DNA of 64,000 nt. Source: Burkholderiales bacterium (GTDB lineage: Bacteria > Pseudomonadota > Gammaproteobacteria > Burkholderiales > Burkholderiaceae_C). This document shows positions 34,791 through 47,392 of the stretch, piece after piece (position 1 is the stretch's first letter; the number at the start of each line of letters is the position of its first letter). The notes below the pieces were generated by a model. That model had not been told where the DNA came from and did no database searches. It was given only the letters and a program-made list of their open reading frames with translations. Location: positions 26,894 to 90,893 of the forward strand of contig JAIXLP010000029.1 of assembly GCA_026954015.1 (NCBI GenBank), read 5' to 3'. Made by a program: the position numbers and the translations under genes.

Positions 34791-36113
34791 TCAATCGCGC
34801 TTGAGTCGCAGCTCGGCGGCGCGGGCGTGCGCCTGCAGGCCTTCGCCGTGGGCCAGCACGCTCGCGATGCGCCCGAGCCGCTGCGCGCCCTGCTCGCTCA
34901 CCTCGATGAGGCTGGTGCGCTTCTGGAAGTCGTACACGCCCAGCGGGCTGGAAAAGCGCGCGGTGCCGCTGGTGGGCAGCACGTGGTTGGGGCCGGCGCA
35001 GTAGTCGCCGAGCGACTCGGTCGTCCAGGCGCCCAGGAAGATCGCGCCCGCGTGCCGCAGCAGCGGCTCCCAGCGGTGCGGATCGCGGCTGGAGATTTCG
35101 AGGTGCTCGGGTGCGATGCGGTTGCTGAGCGCACAGGCTTCTTCCATGCTGCGCGTGTGGATCATCGCGCCGCGCCCCGCGAGGCTGCGCGCGATGATCC
35201 CGGCGCGCGGCAGCGCGGGCAGCAGCCGCTGCATCGCAGCGAGCACCGCGTCGATGTAGGCGGCGTCCGGGCACAGCAGGATGGATTGGGCGAGCTCGTC
35301 GTGCTCGGCCTGGCTGAAGAGGTCCATCGCCACCCAGTCGGCGGGCGTGCTGCCGTCGGCGAGCACGAGGATTTCGCTCGGCCCCGCGATCATGTCGATG
35401 CCCACCTGGCCGAACACGCGTTTCTTGGCGCTGGCCACATAGGCGTTGCCGGGGCCGGTGATCTTGTCCACCCGGGGCACCGTGGCCGTGCCCCAGGCGA
35501 GCGCCGCCACGGCCTGCGCGCCGCCCACGGTAAAGCCCCGCGTCACGCCCGCGAGGTAGGCGGCGGCCAGCACCAGCGGGTTCTTCTCGCCACCGGGCGT
35601 GGGCACCATCATGACGATCTCGGGCACGCCCGCCACCTGCGCGGGGATGGCGTTCATGAGCACGCTGCTCGGGTACGCGGCCTTGCCGCCGGGCACGTAG
35701 ATGCCCACGCGGTCCAGCGGCGTGACCTTCTGGCCCAGCAGCGTGCCGTCTTCGTCGCGGTAGCTCCAGCTTTCGCCGCAGGCCTTCTTCTGCGCCTCGT
35801 GGTAGCGGCGCACGCGGTCGGCGGCGGCAGCCAGCGCCTCGCGCTGCGCGGCGGGCAGGCCGTCGTGCGCGGCCTTCAGTTCGGCCTGCGTGAGTTCGAG
35901 CGCGGCCATGCCCGGCGCCTGCAAACCATCAAAGCGCGCGGTGTATTCCAGCACCGCCGCGTCGCCGCGTTCGCGCACGTCGGCGAGGATGTCTGCCACG
36001 CGCTGCTCGATCGCCGCGTCCTGCTCAGCGGACCAGTGCAGGCGTGCCGCGAAATCTTGCTCAAAAGTGGCTGAAACCGTTGACAGACGCGCGGGAGCAG
36101 CTAGCAATTGCAT
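34791..36113 (-). CDS. hisD: Histidinol dehydrogenase
   Basis: 440 aa. HisD motifs: [77 protein letters not shown], and [20 protein letters not shown]. It oxidises histidinol to histidine with two NAD. It begins one base after the hisG stop. Confidence 0.97.
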   Translation of the reverse strand: MQLLAAPARLSTVSATFEQDFAARLHWSAEQDAAIEQRVADILADVRERGDAAVLEYTARFDGLQAPGMAALELTQAELKAAHDGLPAAQREALAAAADRVRRYHEAQKKACGESWSYRDEDGTLLGQKVTPLDRVGIYVPGGKAAYPSSVLMNAIPAQVAGVPEIVMMVPTPGGEKNPLVLAAAYLAGVTRGFTVGGAQAVAALAWGTATVPRVDKITGPGNAYVASAKKRVFGQVGIDMIAGPSEILVLADGSTPADWVAMDLFSQAEHDELAQSILLCPDAAYIDAVLAAMQRLLPALPRAGIIARSLAGRGAMIHTRSMEEACALSNRIAPEHLEISSRDPHRWEPLLRHAGAIFLGAWTTESLGDYCAGPNHVLPTSGTARFSSPLGVYDFQKRTSLIEVSEQGAQRLGRIASVLAHGEGLQAHARAAELRLKRD

Positions 36114-36114
36114 A

Positions 36115-36761
36115 TCAATCCTTGCGGATCGCGGATTCGAACGCGCCGATGATCTCGCGCAGCCGCGCCTGCTTGAGCTTGAACGCCGCCTGGTTCACGA
36201 CGAGGTGGCTGCTGATGTCCATGATGCGCTCGACCTCGACGAGGTGGTTGGCCTTGAGCGTGTTGCCCGTGGAAACCAGATCGACGATCGCATCCGCCAG
36301 CCCCGTGAGCGGCGCCAGCTCCATGCTGCCGTAGAGCTTGATGAGGTCCACGTGCACGCCCTTGCCCGCGAAGAAGTCGCGCGCGATGCTGGTGTACTTG
36401 GTCGCCACGCGCAGGCGCGCGCCCTGGTGCACCGCGTGCCGGTAATCAAAGTCGGAGCGCACCGCGACGCTCACGTGGCATTTGGCGATGCGCAGATCGA
36501 GCGGCCTGAAGAGCCCCTGCCCGCCGTGCTCGATGAGCGTGTCCTTGCCGGTCACGCCCAGGTCCGCGCCGCCGTACTCGACGTAGGTGGGCACGTCGGT
36601 GGCGCGCACCAGCACCACGCGCACGCCCTCCTGGTTGGTCGGCAGGATCAGCTTGCGCGTCTTCTCCGGGTCTTCGAGCACCGCGATGCCCGCGGCGGCC
36701 AGCAGCGGCAGCGTCTCGTCGAAGATGCGGCCCTTGGAGAGCGCGAGCGTGATCGGTGGCG

Positions 36762-36765
<4 letters not shown>
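36115..36765 (-). CDS. hisG: ATP phosphoribosyltransferase, short form
   Basis: 216 aa from ATG 36763-36765 ([26 protein letters not shown]). Periplasmic-binding-like fold with phosphate-binding [15 protein letters not shown]. Lacks the C-terminal ACT-like regulatory domain: this is the HisG(S) type, which needs the HisZ subunit for activity and feedback control. The start overlaps murA by 4 bases (ATGA), so the his genes are coupled to cell-wall synthesis. Confidence 0.96.
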
Positions 36766-38036
<1,271 letters not shown>

Positions 38037-38050
38037 TTTTCTACGTCAAA

Positions 38051-38090
38051 TCAGGGCGCAGCGCTTGCTGGACAAGCGCCACCAGCTATG
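38051..38090. repeat. Palindromic intergenic repeat, copy 3 (ibaG-murA gap)
   Basis: In the opposite orientation: TCAGGGCGCAGCGCTTGCTG, then GACAAGCGCCACCAGCTATG. Its reverse complement shares the core and the flanking TGATTTGACG with the copy inside rlmD (59609). Confidence 0.8.
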
Positions 38091-38100
38091 AATCTTGTAA

Positions 38101-38346
38101 TCAGCCCTGCCGGGCCTGTTCCCACTCGGCGGGCGTGAAGGTCTTCATGGAGAGCGCGTGCAGCGCCTCGCTGTCCATGTGCGCGCGCACCGCGCCGTAC
38201 ACCTGCTGGTGGCGCTGGATCGGGCGCTTGCCTTCGAACGCCGCCGACACGATGACCGCGTACCAGTGGTGCCCGTCGCCATCGATCTCAATGTGCTCGC
38301 ACGCCAACTGGTCGGTGATGAGTTGCCTGATGTCGTCCGCATTCAT
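38101..38346 (-). CDS. BolA/IbaG family protein
   Basis: 81 aa: a BolA-like fold with the loop HWYAVIVSAAFEGKRPIQRHQQVYGAVRAHMDSEALHALSMKTFTPAEWEQ. The invariant His near RHQQVYG, and the location next to murA, match IbaG (YrbA), an Fe-S/glutaredoxin-partner protein linked to acid response. It lies in the mla-murA gene line as in E. coli. Confidence 0.93.
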   Translation of the reverse strand: MNADDIRQLITDQLACEHIEIDGDGHHWYAVIVSAAFEGKRPIQRHQQVYGAVRAHMDSEALHALSMKTFTPAEWEQARQG

Positions 38347-38364
38347 GTCGGCCTCCGGTAAATC

Positions 38365-39116
38365 TCAGTTGCGTAACTTGTAGCCCGAGCGCAGCAGGTG
38401 CAGCGTGAGCCCGCTGATCACAGCCCACGCCAGGCCAACCACGGCCAGGCTTACCCACGGCGAGATGTCGCTCACGCCGAAGAACCCATAGCGAAAACCG
38501 TCCACCATGTAGAAGAACGGGTTGAGCTGGCTCACGCCCTGCCAGAACGGCGGCAGCGAGTTGATCGAATAGAACACGCCCGAGAGGAAGGTCATGGGCA
38601 CGATCACGAAATTCTGGAACGTCGCCATGTGGTCGAACTTGTCGGCCCACAGGCCCGCGATCACGCCCAGCGACGCAAGCAGCCCCGCCCCCAGCAGCGC
38701 GAACACCAGGCTCCACCACGGCGCGGCAAACCCCGTGTCCGCATAGAACAGCGTGGCCGCGAACACCCCCAGCCCCACCACCAGTCCGCGCACCACCGAC
38801 GAGCCCACATAGGCCGTGAACCACGCCCAGTGCGACAGCGGCGTGAGCTGGATGAACACCAGGTTGCCCATGATCTTGCTTTGCACGAGGCTCGACGAGC
38901 TGTTGGCGAAGCTGTTTTGCAGCACGCTCATCATCACGAGGCCGGGCACGAGGAACGCGGTGTAGCTCAGATGCCCGTACACCTGCAGCCGGTCTTCGAG
39001 CACGTGGCCGAAGATCAAGAGGTACAGCATCGAGGTGACGACGGGCGCGACCACCGTCTGGAACGCCACCTTCCAGAAGCGCAGCAGTTCCTTGTAGAAC
39101 AGCGTCTGCCAGCCGT

Positions 39117-39120
<4 letters not shown>
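38365..39120 (-). CDS. ABC-2 type transporter permease
   Basis: 251 aa from GTG 39118-39120, which overlaps the ATPase stop (GTGA). Six membrane segments of the ABC-2 (NodJ/YadH) type, with LVFIQLTPLSHWAWFTAYVGSSVVRGLVVG and the C-terminal MTFLSGVFYSINSLPPFWQGVSQLNPFFYMVDGFRYGFFG signature. With the ATPase at 39117 it forms an exporter (YadGH-like); substrate unknown, possibly lipid or polysaccharide, given the mla genes upstream. Confidence 0.93.
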
Positions 39121-40046
<926 letters not shown>

Positions 40047-40121
40047 GGCAAACCGCGCATTTTAGCGGCAGCCCCATGCGCCACGGTGGCGCCCGGCTGA
40101 TGTCCGCGCACCCGCCGGACG

Positions 40122-40394
40122 TCAATCGACCGCAGGCAGGAGCTCGTGCACGCCGTAGAGCTGCGCCAGCTGCGCCAGCGACGCCGGCAACGCCTTCACC
40201 ACCAGCCCCCTGTCGCCATAAAGCGCCGTGCGCCGGCATTCGAGCAGCACCGCCAGCGCCGAGCTGTCGAACGTCGCGAGCGCCGAGCCATCGACGACCA
40301 CCTGCGAGCCCGTCTCGGCCTGCAGCGCCTGCAGCAGCAATTGCAGGCAGGCGCCCGCCTGCGCATGCGTGAGCTCGGGTGGCAGCACCAGCAT
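40122..40394 (-). CDS. mlaB: STAS-domain protein MlaB
   Basis: 90 aa with the STAS pattern ETGSQVVVDGSALATFDSSALAVLLECRRTA, including the helix-capping Ser motif. MlaB binds MlaF and is needed for stability and activity of the MlaFEDB phospholipid transporter. Located 12 bp after mlaC, last of the mla genes. Confidence 0.9.
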   Translation of the reverse strand: MLVLPPELTHAQAGACLQLLLQALQAETGSQVVVDGSALATFDSSALAVLLECRRTALYGDRGLVVKALPASLAQLAQLYGVHELLPAVD

Positions 40395-40406
40395 GACGGC
40401 CGCGCC

Positions 40407-41057
40407 CTACTTGCCGGCCGCGTTGGCCTGGTTGCGCGCGGCGAGCGCTGCGATCAGCCCGTCCACGCCCCTGGCGTTGATCTCGGAGGCGAACTGCGTG
40501 CGGTAGGTCTCCACCAGCCACACGCCGAGCACGTTCATGTTGTAGATCTTCCAGCCCGCGCCGTCGCCCGGGGTCTTTTCCAGGCGGTAGTCCAGTTGCA
40601 GCGGATCGCCGCGCCCCTGCACCTCGGTGCGCACGAGCACGTCCTTGTCGTCCACCGCCATGCGCAGCGGCCGCACGACCACCGTCTGGTCGGACACCTC
40701 GGCGAGCGCGCCCGCATAGGTGCGCACCAGCAACTGCTTGAATTCGTCCTGCAGGCGCTGCTGCTGCTCGGGCGTCGCGCGGCGCCAGCCCGGTCCGACG
40801 GCGGCGGCCGTCATGCGCCGGAAGTTCAGGTGCGGCAGGATGATCCTGTCCACGAGCGCCACCACCTTGCGCACGTCACCGGCCTTCACCGCGGGATCCT
40901 TGCGCACCGCGCCAAGCACCTCGTCGGACAGGCGCTTGATCATCGCGTCGGGCGCCTCGTCAGCGGCCACGGCCCACGGCACGGCCACCGCCGTGAACAC
41001 CGCCGCACTGCCTTGCAGCAGCCCGCGGCGACGGTACATGAACGCCTGCTTCATCAT
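40407..41057 (-). CDS. mlaC: Periplasmic phospholipid-binding protein MlaC
   Basis: 216 aa. Signal sequence MMKQAFMYRRRGLLQGSAAVFTAVAVPWAVA with an RRRGLLQG twin-arginine-like start, then the MlaC fold (FRRMTAAAVGPGWRRATPEQQQRLQDEFKQLLVRTYAGAL). It shuttles phospholipid between MlaA in the outer membrane and MlaFEDB in the inner membrane. It begins at the last base of mlaA. Confidence 0.95.
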   Translation of the reverse strand: MMKQAFMYRRRGLLQGSAAVFTAVAVPWAVAADEAPDAMIKRLSDEVLGAVRKDPAVKAGDVRKVVALVDRIILPHLNFRRMTAAAVGPGWRRATPEQQQRLQDEFKQLLVRTYAGALAEVSDQTVVVRPLRMAVDDKDVLVRTEVQGRGDPLQLDYRLEKTPGDGAGWKIYNMNVLGVWLVETYRTQFASEINARGVDGLIAALAARNQANAAGK

Positions 41058-41800
41058 CAGTAATCCTCCGGCAGCTTGCCATCATCGTCACCGCCCGCGC
41101 CGTCCGCCGGGCTGCCGTGCAGGCCCAGATAAACGTCGCGCGTGAACGCATACGCATCGAGCGCTGCGGCATCGCGCACCGCCGTCGCTCCGAGCAGGCG
41201 ACTGCGCCGATCGACGAAGCGCAGCGCGTACAGGCTGTTGCGCAGCGACACCGGGTCGGCATGCCACGCCAGATCGCCCCAGGTGTCCACCGGCAGCGCC
41301 ACGGTATCACGCACCGTCGAGGGGCCGAGCAGCGGCAGCACCAGGTACGGCCCCGTGGGGATGCCCCAGTACGCCAGCGTCCGCCCGAAATCCTGCTTAT
41401 GCTGCGGCACGCGCGCCTCGGTAGCCACGTCGAACAGCCCGCCGATGCCAAAGAAGGTGTTCATGCCAAAGCGCACCACGCTTTCAGCCGCCGCCTGCCC
41501 CTGCAACTGCAGAGCGTTGTTCACCGCCGACCACGCATCGCCCAGGTTGGCGAAGAAATTGCCGACCCCCGCGCGCACGGGCCAGGGCAGCACGTCGCGG
41601 TACACCGTCGCCACGGGCGTGAGCACGACCTTGTCCACCCCGTCGTTGAATCGCGTCATCGCGCGGTTGTAGGGCTCGAACGGGTCTCGCGGGTGCGCTC
41701 CCGGGCCGCTTGCGCACCCCGCGAGCAGCGCCAGGGTCAGCGCCGCACCCGCCCAGCGGGTGCCACACCCATGAGAAATTGCACCAGATCGCATGTCCAT
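41057..41800 (-). CDS. mlaA: Outer-membrane lipoprotein MlaA (VacJ)
   Basis: 247 aa. Lipobox LALLAGC (about 26-32), then DPFEPYNRAMTRFNDGVDKVVLTPVATVY, the hallmark VacJ start, and GVGNFFANLGDAWSAVNNALQLQ and GIPTGPYLVLPLLGPSTVRD. It removes mislocalised phospholipid from the outer leaflet. In E. coli mlaA is separate; here it is within the mla operon between mlaD and mlaC. Confidence 0.95.
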   Translation of the reverse strand: MDMRSGAISHGCGTRWAGAALTLALLAGCASGPGAHPRDPFEPYNRAMTRFNDGVDKVVLTPVATVYRDVLPWPVRAGVGNFFANLGDAWSAVNNALQLQGQAAAESVVRFGMNTFFGIGGLFDVATEARVPQHKQDFGRTLAYWGIPTGPYLVLPLLGPSTVRDTVALPVDTWGDLAWHADPVSLRNSLYALRFVDRRSRLLGATAVRDAAALDAYAFTRDVYLGLHGSPADGAGGDDDGKLPEDY

Positions 41801-41802
41801 CG

Positions 41803-42285
41803 TTATTTCTTGTTTGCTGGCGCCGTGCCACCCTCGGCCGCCTTGCCGTAGAGGAACTGCCCGATCAGATTTTCCAGCACCACGGCTGATTGTGTGGATG
41901 TCACGGTATCACCCTGTTGCAGGTTGTGTTCATCGGCGCCCGGCTCGATGCCCACGTACTGGTCACCCAGCAGCCCGCTCGTGAGGATCTTGAGCGAGCT
42001 GTCCTTGGGAAACACGTAGCGTCGGTCCATCTCCAGCTGCACGCGCGCCTGGTAGGTGGCGTCGTCGAACGTGATCGCGCGCACGCGCCCAACCACCACG
42101 CCGGCGCTGCGCACCGCGGCCTTGGGCTTGAGCCCGCCGATGTTGTCGAACCGCGCGCTGATCTCGTAGCCGCTGCGCCAGTCGAGCTGCAGCAGATTGG
42201 CCGAACGCAGCGCCAGGAACACCAGCGCGGCCGCGCCCAGCAGCACGAACAGACCCACCCACACGTCATTTTTCGAACGCTCCAT
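41803..42285 (-). CDS. mlaD: MCE-domain protein MlaD
   Basis: 160 aa from ATG 42283-42285. One N-terminal membrane helix (WVGLFVLLGAAALVFLALRSANL), then the MCE domain (ISARFDNIGGLKPKAAVRSAGVVVGRVRAITF, LKILTSGLLGDQYVGIEPG). It forms a hexameric lipid-binding ring on MlaE. Normal length for the family. Confidence 0.95.
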   Translation of the reverse strand: MERSKNDVWVGLFVLLGAAALVFLALRSANLLQLDWRSGYEISARFDNIGGLKPKAAVRSAGVVVGRVRAITFDDATYQARVQLEMDRRYVFPKDSSLKILTSGLLGDQYVGIEPGADEHNLQQGDTVTSTQSAVVLENLIGQFLYGKAAEGGTAPANKK

Positions 42286-42293
42286 GACACCCC

Positions 42294-43076
42294 CTAGAGA
42301 CTGAACATCAAGGCCGTGAGCACGAAATCGAGTGCCAGCACCGCAAGCGACGCCATCACCACGGTGCGCGTGGTGGCGCGCGCGACCCCCTCGGGCGTGG
42401 GCTGGGCCACATAGCCCTGCAGCACCGCGATGAAGGTCACCGCCACGCCGAACACGAGGCTCTTGACCACGCCGTTGCCCACGTCCTTGAACACATCCAC
42501 GCCACTTTGCATCTGGCCCCAGAACGCGCCGCTGTCCACGCCGATCAGCACCACGCCGACGAGCCAGCCGCCCACCACGCCCACGGCGCTGAACACCGCG
42601 GCCAGCAGCGGCATCGCGATCACCCCGCCCCAGAAGCGCGGCGCCAGGATGCGCCGCACCGGATCGACCGCCATCATCTCCATCGCCGCGAGCTGCTCGC
42701 CCGCGCGCATCAAGCCGATCTCCGCAGTGAGCGATGTGCCCGCCCGTCCGGCGAACAGCAGCGCGGTGATCACCGGCCCGAGCTCGCGCACGAGGCCGAG
42801 CGTCACCATCAGCCCGAGCGAGCTCTCCGAACCGTAGAGCTGCAGCACGTTGTAGCCCTGCAGCGCCAGCACGAAGCCGACGAACAAGCCCGAGAGCGCA
42901 ATGATGACGAGCGAATGGTTGCCCAGGAAGTGCACCTGGTCGCGCACCAGCGCGGGGCGGCGCAGGCTCGCGCCCAGCAGCGCCACCAGCCGCACGAAGA
43001 GCCGCGTGCCGCTGCCGATGCCGGCCAGCGTCGAGCGCACGCCGTGGCCTATGTCCGAAGGGCGCCACCAGCTCAT
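42294..43076 (-). CDS. mlaE: Phospholipid ABC transporter permease MlaE
   Basis: 260 aa. MlaE/YrbE fold: FVGFVLALQGYNVLQLYGSESSLGLMVTLGLVRELGPVITALLFAGRAGTSLTAEIGLMRAGEQLAAMEMMAVDPVRRIL and the C-terminal GVARATTRTVVMASLAVLALDFVLTALMF. Permease of the MlaFEDB complex. It overlaps mlaF by 4 bases. Confidence 0.96.
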   Translation of the reverse strand: MSWWRPSDIGHGVRSTLAGIGSGTRLFVRLVALLGASLRRPALVRDQVHFLGNHSLVIIALSGLFVGFVLALQGYNVLQLYGSESSLGLMVTLGLVRELGPVITALLFAGRAGTSLTAEIGLMRAGEQLAAMEMMAVDPVRRILAPRFWGGVIAMPLLAAVFSAVGVVGGWLVGVVLIGVDSGAFWGQMQSGVDVFKDVGNGVVKSLVFGVAVTFIAVLQGYVAQPTPEGVARATTRTVVMASLAVLALDFVLTALMFSL

Positions 43077-43906
43077 TGCACACCTCTGGCGCCGCCGGGG
43101 CCGAAATCCTGCGCCACCGTCGGGCCAGGGTGGTGAAACGGCACCGGCCCGGTGGGCAGCGCATGCACGAACTGGTGCACCAGCGGATCAACGCTCGCGC
43201 GCACCTCGTCGGGTGTGCCCTGCGCCGCCACGTTGCCGGGGCCGAGCACGATGACGTGGTCCGCCAGCGCAAAGGTCTCCTGCAGGTTGTGCGACACGAG
43301 GATGGACGTGAGCCCCATTGCGTCGCCAAGCTGGCGTATGAGCTGCGCCGCAATGCCCATGGAGATCGGGTCGAGTCCCGCAAATGGCTCGTCGTACATG
43401 ATGAGCTCCGGGTCGAGCGCGATCGCGCGCGCCAGCGCCACGCGCCGCGCCATGCCGCCCGAAATCTGGCTGGGCATGAGGTCGCGCGCGCCGCGCAGTC
43501 CGACCGCGTGCAGCTTCATCAGCACGATGTCGCGCACCAGCGCTTCATCGAGCGTGGTGTGCTCGCGCAACGGAAACGCCACGTTGTCGAACACGCTCAT
43601 GTCGGTGAACAGCGCGCCGAACTGGAACAGCATCCCCATGCGCCGGCGCGCCGCGTAGAGCTGGCGCGCGTCCATCGCGCCCACGTCCCGGCCATCGAAC
43701 AACACCTGCCCCTGCTTCGCACGCTGCTGCCCGCCGATGAGCCGCAGCACCGTCGTCTTGCCGCCACCCGACGCCCCCATGATCGCGGTGACCTTGCCGC
43801 GTGGCACCACCAGCGACAGCCCGCGCAGCACCACCCGCTCGCCATACCCGAAGGTGACGTCACGCAATTCGACGAACGGCTCTGTGAACGGTGTGGTAGG
43901 TGGCAT
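43073..43906 (-). CDS. mlaF: Phospholipid ABC transporter ATPase MlaF
   Basis: 277 aa from ATG 43904-43906 (MPPTTPFTEPFVELRDVTFGYGERVVLRGLSL). Walker A GASGGGKTT, signature ISGGMARRVALARAIALDPELIMYDEPFAGLDPISM, H-loop VSHNLQETF. First gene of mlaFEDACB. A 204-bp divergent region separates it from speD. Confidence 0.96.
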   Translation of the reverse strand: MPPTTPFTEPFVELRDVTFGYGERVVLRGLSLVVPRGKVTAIMGASGGGKTTVLRLIGGQQRAKQGQVLFDGRDVGAMDARQLYAARRRMGMLFQFGALFTDMSVFDNVAFPLREHTTLDEALVRDIVLMKLHAVGLRGARDLMPSQISGGMARRVALARAIALDPELIMYDEPFAGLDPISMGIAAQLIRQLGDAMGLTSILVSHNLQETFALADHVIVLGPGNVAAQGTPDEVRASVDPLVHQFVHALPTGPVPFHHPGPTVAQDFGPGGARGVQ

Positions 43907-44110
43907 GCGGTACGGCTGCCGCTCTAGGCAGGCCGCGCGTCTGCAGGTAAGGCTCCCATCATAAATAAGTAGCGGCGCCGGTTTAGACACAAGTACGAGG
44001 CAATCAGTATCGTTTTATGACCGATTACTATAATTTCGCGTTTTCGCCCGCACACGTCCCGCAGGACGACCACGGCCACTCCCCGCATACCGAGAAAGGG
44101 CCATCATCCG

Positions 44111-44518
44111 ATGACACCAGCGATCGCTGCCCCCGCCGCACCCCCCACCTCCCGCCGTCTCGCCACGGGCCTGCACCTGATCGGCGATCTCTACGGCTGC
44201 CGATGTGACAGCCGGCTGATGCGCGACGCCGGGTACCTGGAAAAATTCTGCAGGGAGTGCGTCACGGGTGCCGGGTTGACGTCCGTCGGATCGTTGTTCC
44301 ACAGCTTCGGCGAAGGCGATGGCGTCACCGGCGTGGTGGTGCTGGCCGAATCGCACCTGTCCATCCACACCTGGCCCGAGTCCGGGTACGTCACGCTGGA
44401 CGTCTACGTCTGCAACTACACCGAAAACAATCGACCCAAGGCGCAAAAACTCTTCAATGCGCTGCAAACAGCCTTCAATCCCAGCGATCCACATTTGCAT
44501 CGCGTCGATCGCGCGTGA
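44111..44518 (+). CDS. speD: S-adenosylmethionine decarboxylase proenzyme (prokaryotic class 1B)
   Basis: 135 aa. Self-cleavage to the pyruvoyl enzyme is predicted at ESHLSIHTWPE (the Glu-Ser bond about residue 79), with GLHLIGDLYGC near the start and the Cys in YVCNYT. It makes decarboxylated SAM for aminopropyl transfer. The stop overlaps speE (TGATG), so SpeD and SpeE are coupled. A TATAAT lies at 44029-44034, 77 bp upstream, without a clear -35. Confidence 0.94.
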   Translation: MTPAIAAPAAPPTSRRLATGLHLIGDLYGCRCDSRLMRDAGYLEKFCRECVTGAGLTSVGSLFHSFGEGDGVTGVVVLAESHLSIHTWPESGYVTLDVYVCNYTENNRPKAQKLFNALQTAFNPSDPHLHRVDRA

Positions 44519-45477
44519 TGGCCCCGCGCGCCGACCAGCCGCCGCTACGGCATGTGGCAGAGCGATTGAACGAGCATTTCGGCCTTTATCTGACGAATTG
44601 CCGCCTGTTAGCGGAAGTACGGTCCGAATGGCAGCATATCGAGATATTCGAGCATCCACAGTTCGGCCGCGTGATGCGCATCGACGGCTGCTTCATGACG
44701 AGCGAGCGCGACGAGTTTTTCTACCATGAGCCCATGGTGCATCTGCCTGCCACGGCTCACGCGGGGGTGCGCGACGCACTCATCGTCGGTGGCGGCGATG
44801 GCGGCGCGGCCGCGGAACTGCTCAAACTGCCGACGATGCGGCGCGTCGTGCTCTGCGAGATCGACGGCGAAGTCGTGCGCATGGCCCGCGCATGGCTGCC
44901 TGGCCTGCACCGCGGTGCCTTCGATGACCCACGTCTGCAGCTGCACCTGGGTGACGCGCGCGTTTTCATCCAGACGACGCCGCAGCGGTTCGACCAGATC
45001 GTGCTCGACCTCACGGACCCGTTCGGCCCCGCAGCCGAGCTCTACACCGTGGAGTTCTACGAGGCCTGCCGGCGCATCCTGCGCCCGGGCGGCGTCATTT
45101 CGCTGCACATGGGCTCGCCCATCCACCTGCAGGAGAGCATGGGGCGCATCCACGCTTCGCTGCGCGCGGTGTTTCCCATCGTGCGCCCCTATCTGCAGTA
45201 CGTGCCCCTGTACGGCACGCTGTGGTGCATGGCCATGGCGTCGGACCAGACCGACCCCGCGCTGCTGAGCGCCACCGAGATCGATGCGCGCCTCGCCGCG
45301 CGCGGACTGGGCGAGCAGCGGCTGTACAACGGCGCAATGCACCACGCGCTGCTCGCACAGCCGAATTTCGTGCGTGAGATTCTGCGGGAACATGCCACGC
45401 CGCTGCACCGCGGTGAACACCTGGGCGACGTGCACGACCCCGCGGACCTGCCGCCCGTCACCATCACCACGGGGTGA
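44518..45477 (+). CDS. speE: Polyamine aminopropyltransferase (spermidine synthase)
   Basis: 319 aa from ATG 44518. SpeE motifs: HIEIFEHPQFGRVMRIDGCFMTSERDEFFYHEPMVHLPA, SAM-like binding GGGDGGAAAELLKL, EIDGEVVRMA, and DLTDPFGPAAELYTVEFY. It transfers aminopropyl from decarboxylated SAM to putrescine. The C-terminal ~60 residues extend past typical SpeE length. Confidence 0.94.
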   Translation: MAPRADQPPLRHVAERLNEHFGLYLTNCRLLAEVRSEWQHIEIFEHPQFGRVMRIDGCFMTSERDEFFYHEPMVHLPATAHAGVRDALIVGGGDGGAAAELLKLPTMRRVVLCEIDGEVVRMARAWLPGLHRGAFDDPRLQLHLGDARVFIQTTPQRFDQIVLDLTDPFGPAAELYTVEFYEACRRILRPGGVISLHMGSPIHLQESMGRIHASLRAVFPIVRPYLQYVPLYGTLWCMAMASDQTDPALLSATEIDARLAARGLGEQRLYNGAMHHALLAQPNFVREILREHATPLHRGEHLGDVHDPADLPPVTITTG

Positions 45478-45541
45478 GGCAACGCTGAATCAGTCCCTCG
45501 CGCGCATCGCATCCCTGCCTGGGGCGGTCTGCGGCGTTGCC
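45478..45541. repeat. 64-bp repeat with 8-bp inverted ends, copy 1
   Basis: Starts GGCAACGCTGAATCAGTCCC and ends GCGGCGTTGCC, so GGCAACGC (45478-45485) pairs with GCGTTGCC (45534-45541). A copy at 61089-61151 differs at few positions (shared CCCTCGCGCGC and CCCTGCCTGGG). It lies between the convergent speE and icd genes. Confidence 0.8.
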
Positions 45542-45560
45542 GTAACCACGGGCGACCCGG

Positions 45561-46820
<1,260 letters not shown>

Positions 46821-47086
46821 GGCCCAAGGTCTCCGTGCTGGAAGTGCATAGCGAACCCGCAGCGGTCGCGCACAGCGGTGCCCGCACGGGCGATGGGAAA
46901 TTCTAAGGCGCTGCACAAGCCCCCCGCGGGGTGGCGGAGACGTCATGCGCGTGAGGAACTGGCGCAGCGTTGCCCTCATCACAAATATTTATGCAACCGC
47001 CGTCAACACCCGCCCCACGTCGGCCGTTACGGCGTGCACAGCACGAGGTCTCGGGCTGTCTCACCAGCACTCAGAAAGTACCTTCC

Positions 47087-47308
47087 ATGAAACACCTGCT
47101 CACCCTCCTTGCCGCGGGCCTCATCGCCGGCGGCGCCTACGCACAGACTGCGCCAGCAACCGCGCCGGCGGAACCGGCTGCCGCCACGGCGCCTGCCGCC
47201 GCAGCCGCACCAGCGCCCAAGGCAACCACGTCGGCCCAGGCGCACAAGAAGAGCGCGAAGAAGCACGCCAAGCGCCACGGCAAGCACGCCACCAGGTCCG
47301 CGGCCTGA
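47087..47308 (+). CDS. Small secreted Ala/Lys/His-rich peptide, acid-shock-protein-like (73 aa)
   Basis: Signal peptide MKHLLTLLAAGLIAGGAYAQ is followed by an Ala/Pro-rich spacer and a basic C-terminus (KKSAKKHAKRHGKHATRSAA). Composition resembles periplasmic Asr-type acid shock peptides; sequence identity is too low to name it. The strong terminator at 47344-47373 follows. The ORF's upstream extension to 46970 is not used. Confidence 0.7.
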   Translation: MKHLLTLLAAGLIAGGAYAQTAPATAPAEPAAATAPAAAAAPAPKATTSAQAHKKSAKKHAKRHGKHATRSAA

Positions 47309-47343
47309 CGGCGAAGCGTTCGCCCCCAATGGCGACGCAGGGA

Positions 47344-47373
47344 GCCCGCAAAGTATGATCTTTGCGGGCTTTT
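47344..47373 (+). terminator. Rho-independent terminator after the small secreted peptide gene
   Basis: GCCCGCAAAG, loop TATGAT, CTTTGCGGGC, followed by TTTT: a 10-bp stem. It lies 20 bp before the start of the DUF192 gene. Confidence 0.85.
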
Positions 47374-47392
47374 CCATTACTCCCCGTTACCG

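Noticed and set aside
43907..44110. Clear divergent promoters for mlaF and speD
   Set aside because: A TATAAT exists at 44029 but no matching -35 was found on either strand, so no promoter is called.
46822..46982. N-terminal extension of Icd
   Set aside because: The extra codons are Arg-rich and lack similarity; the ATG at 46820 gives the usual Icd length.
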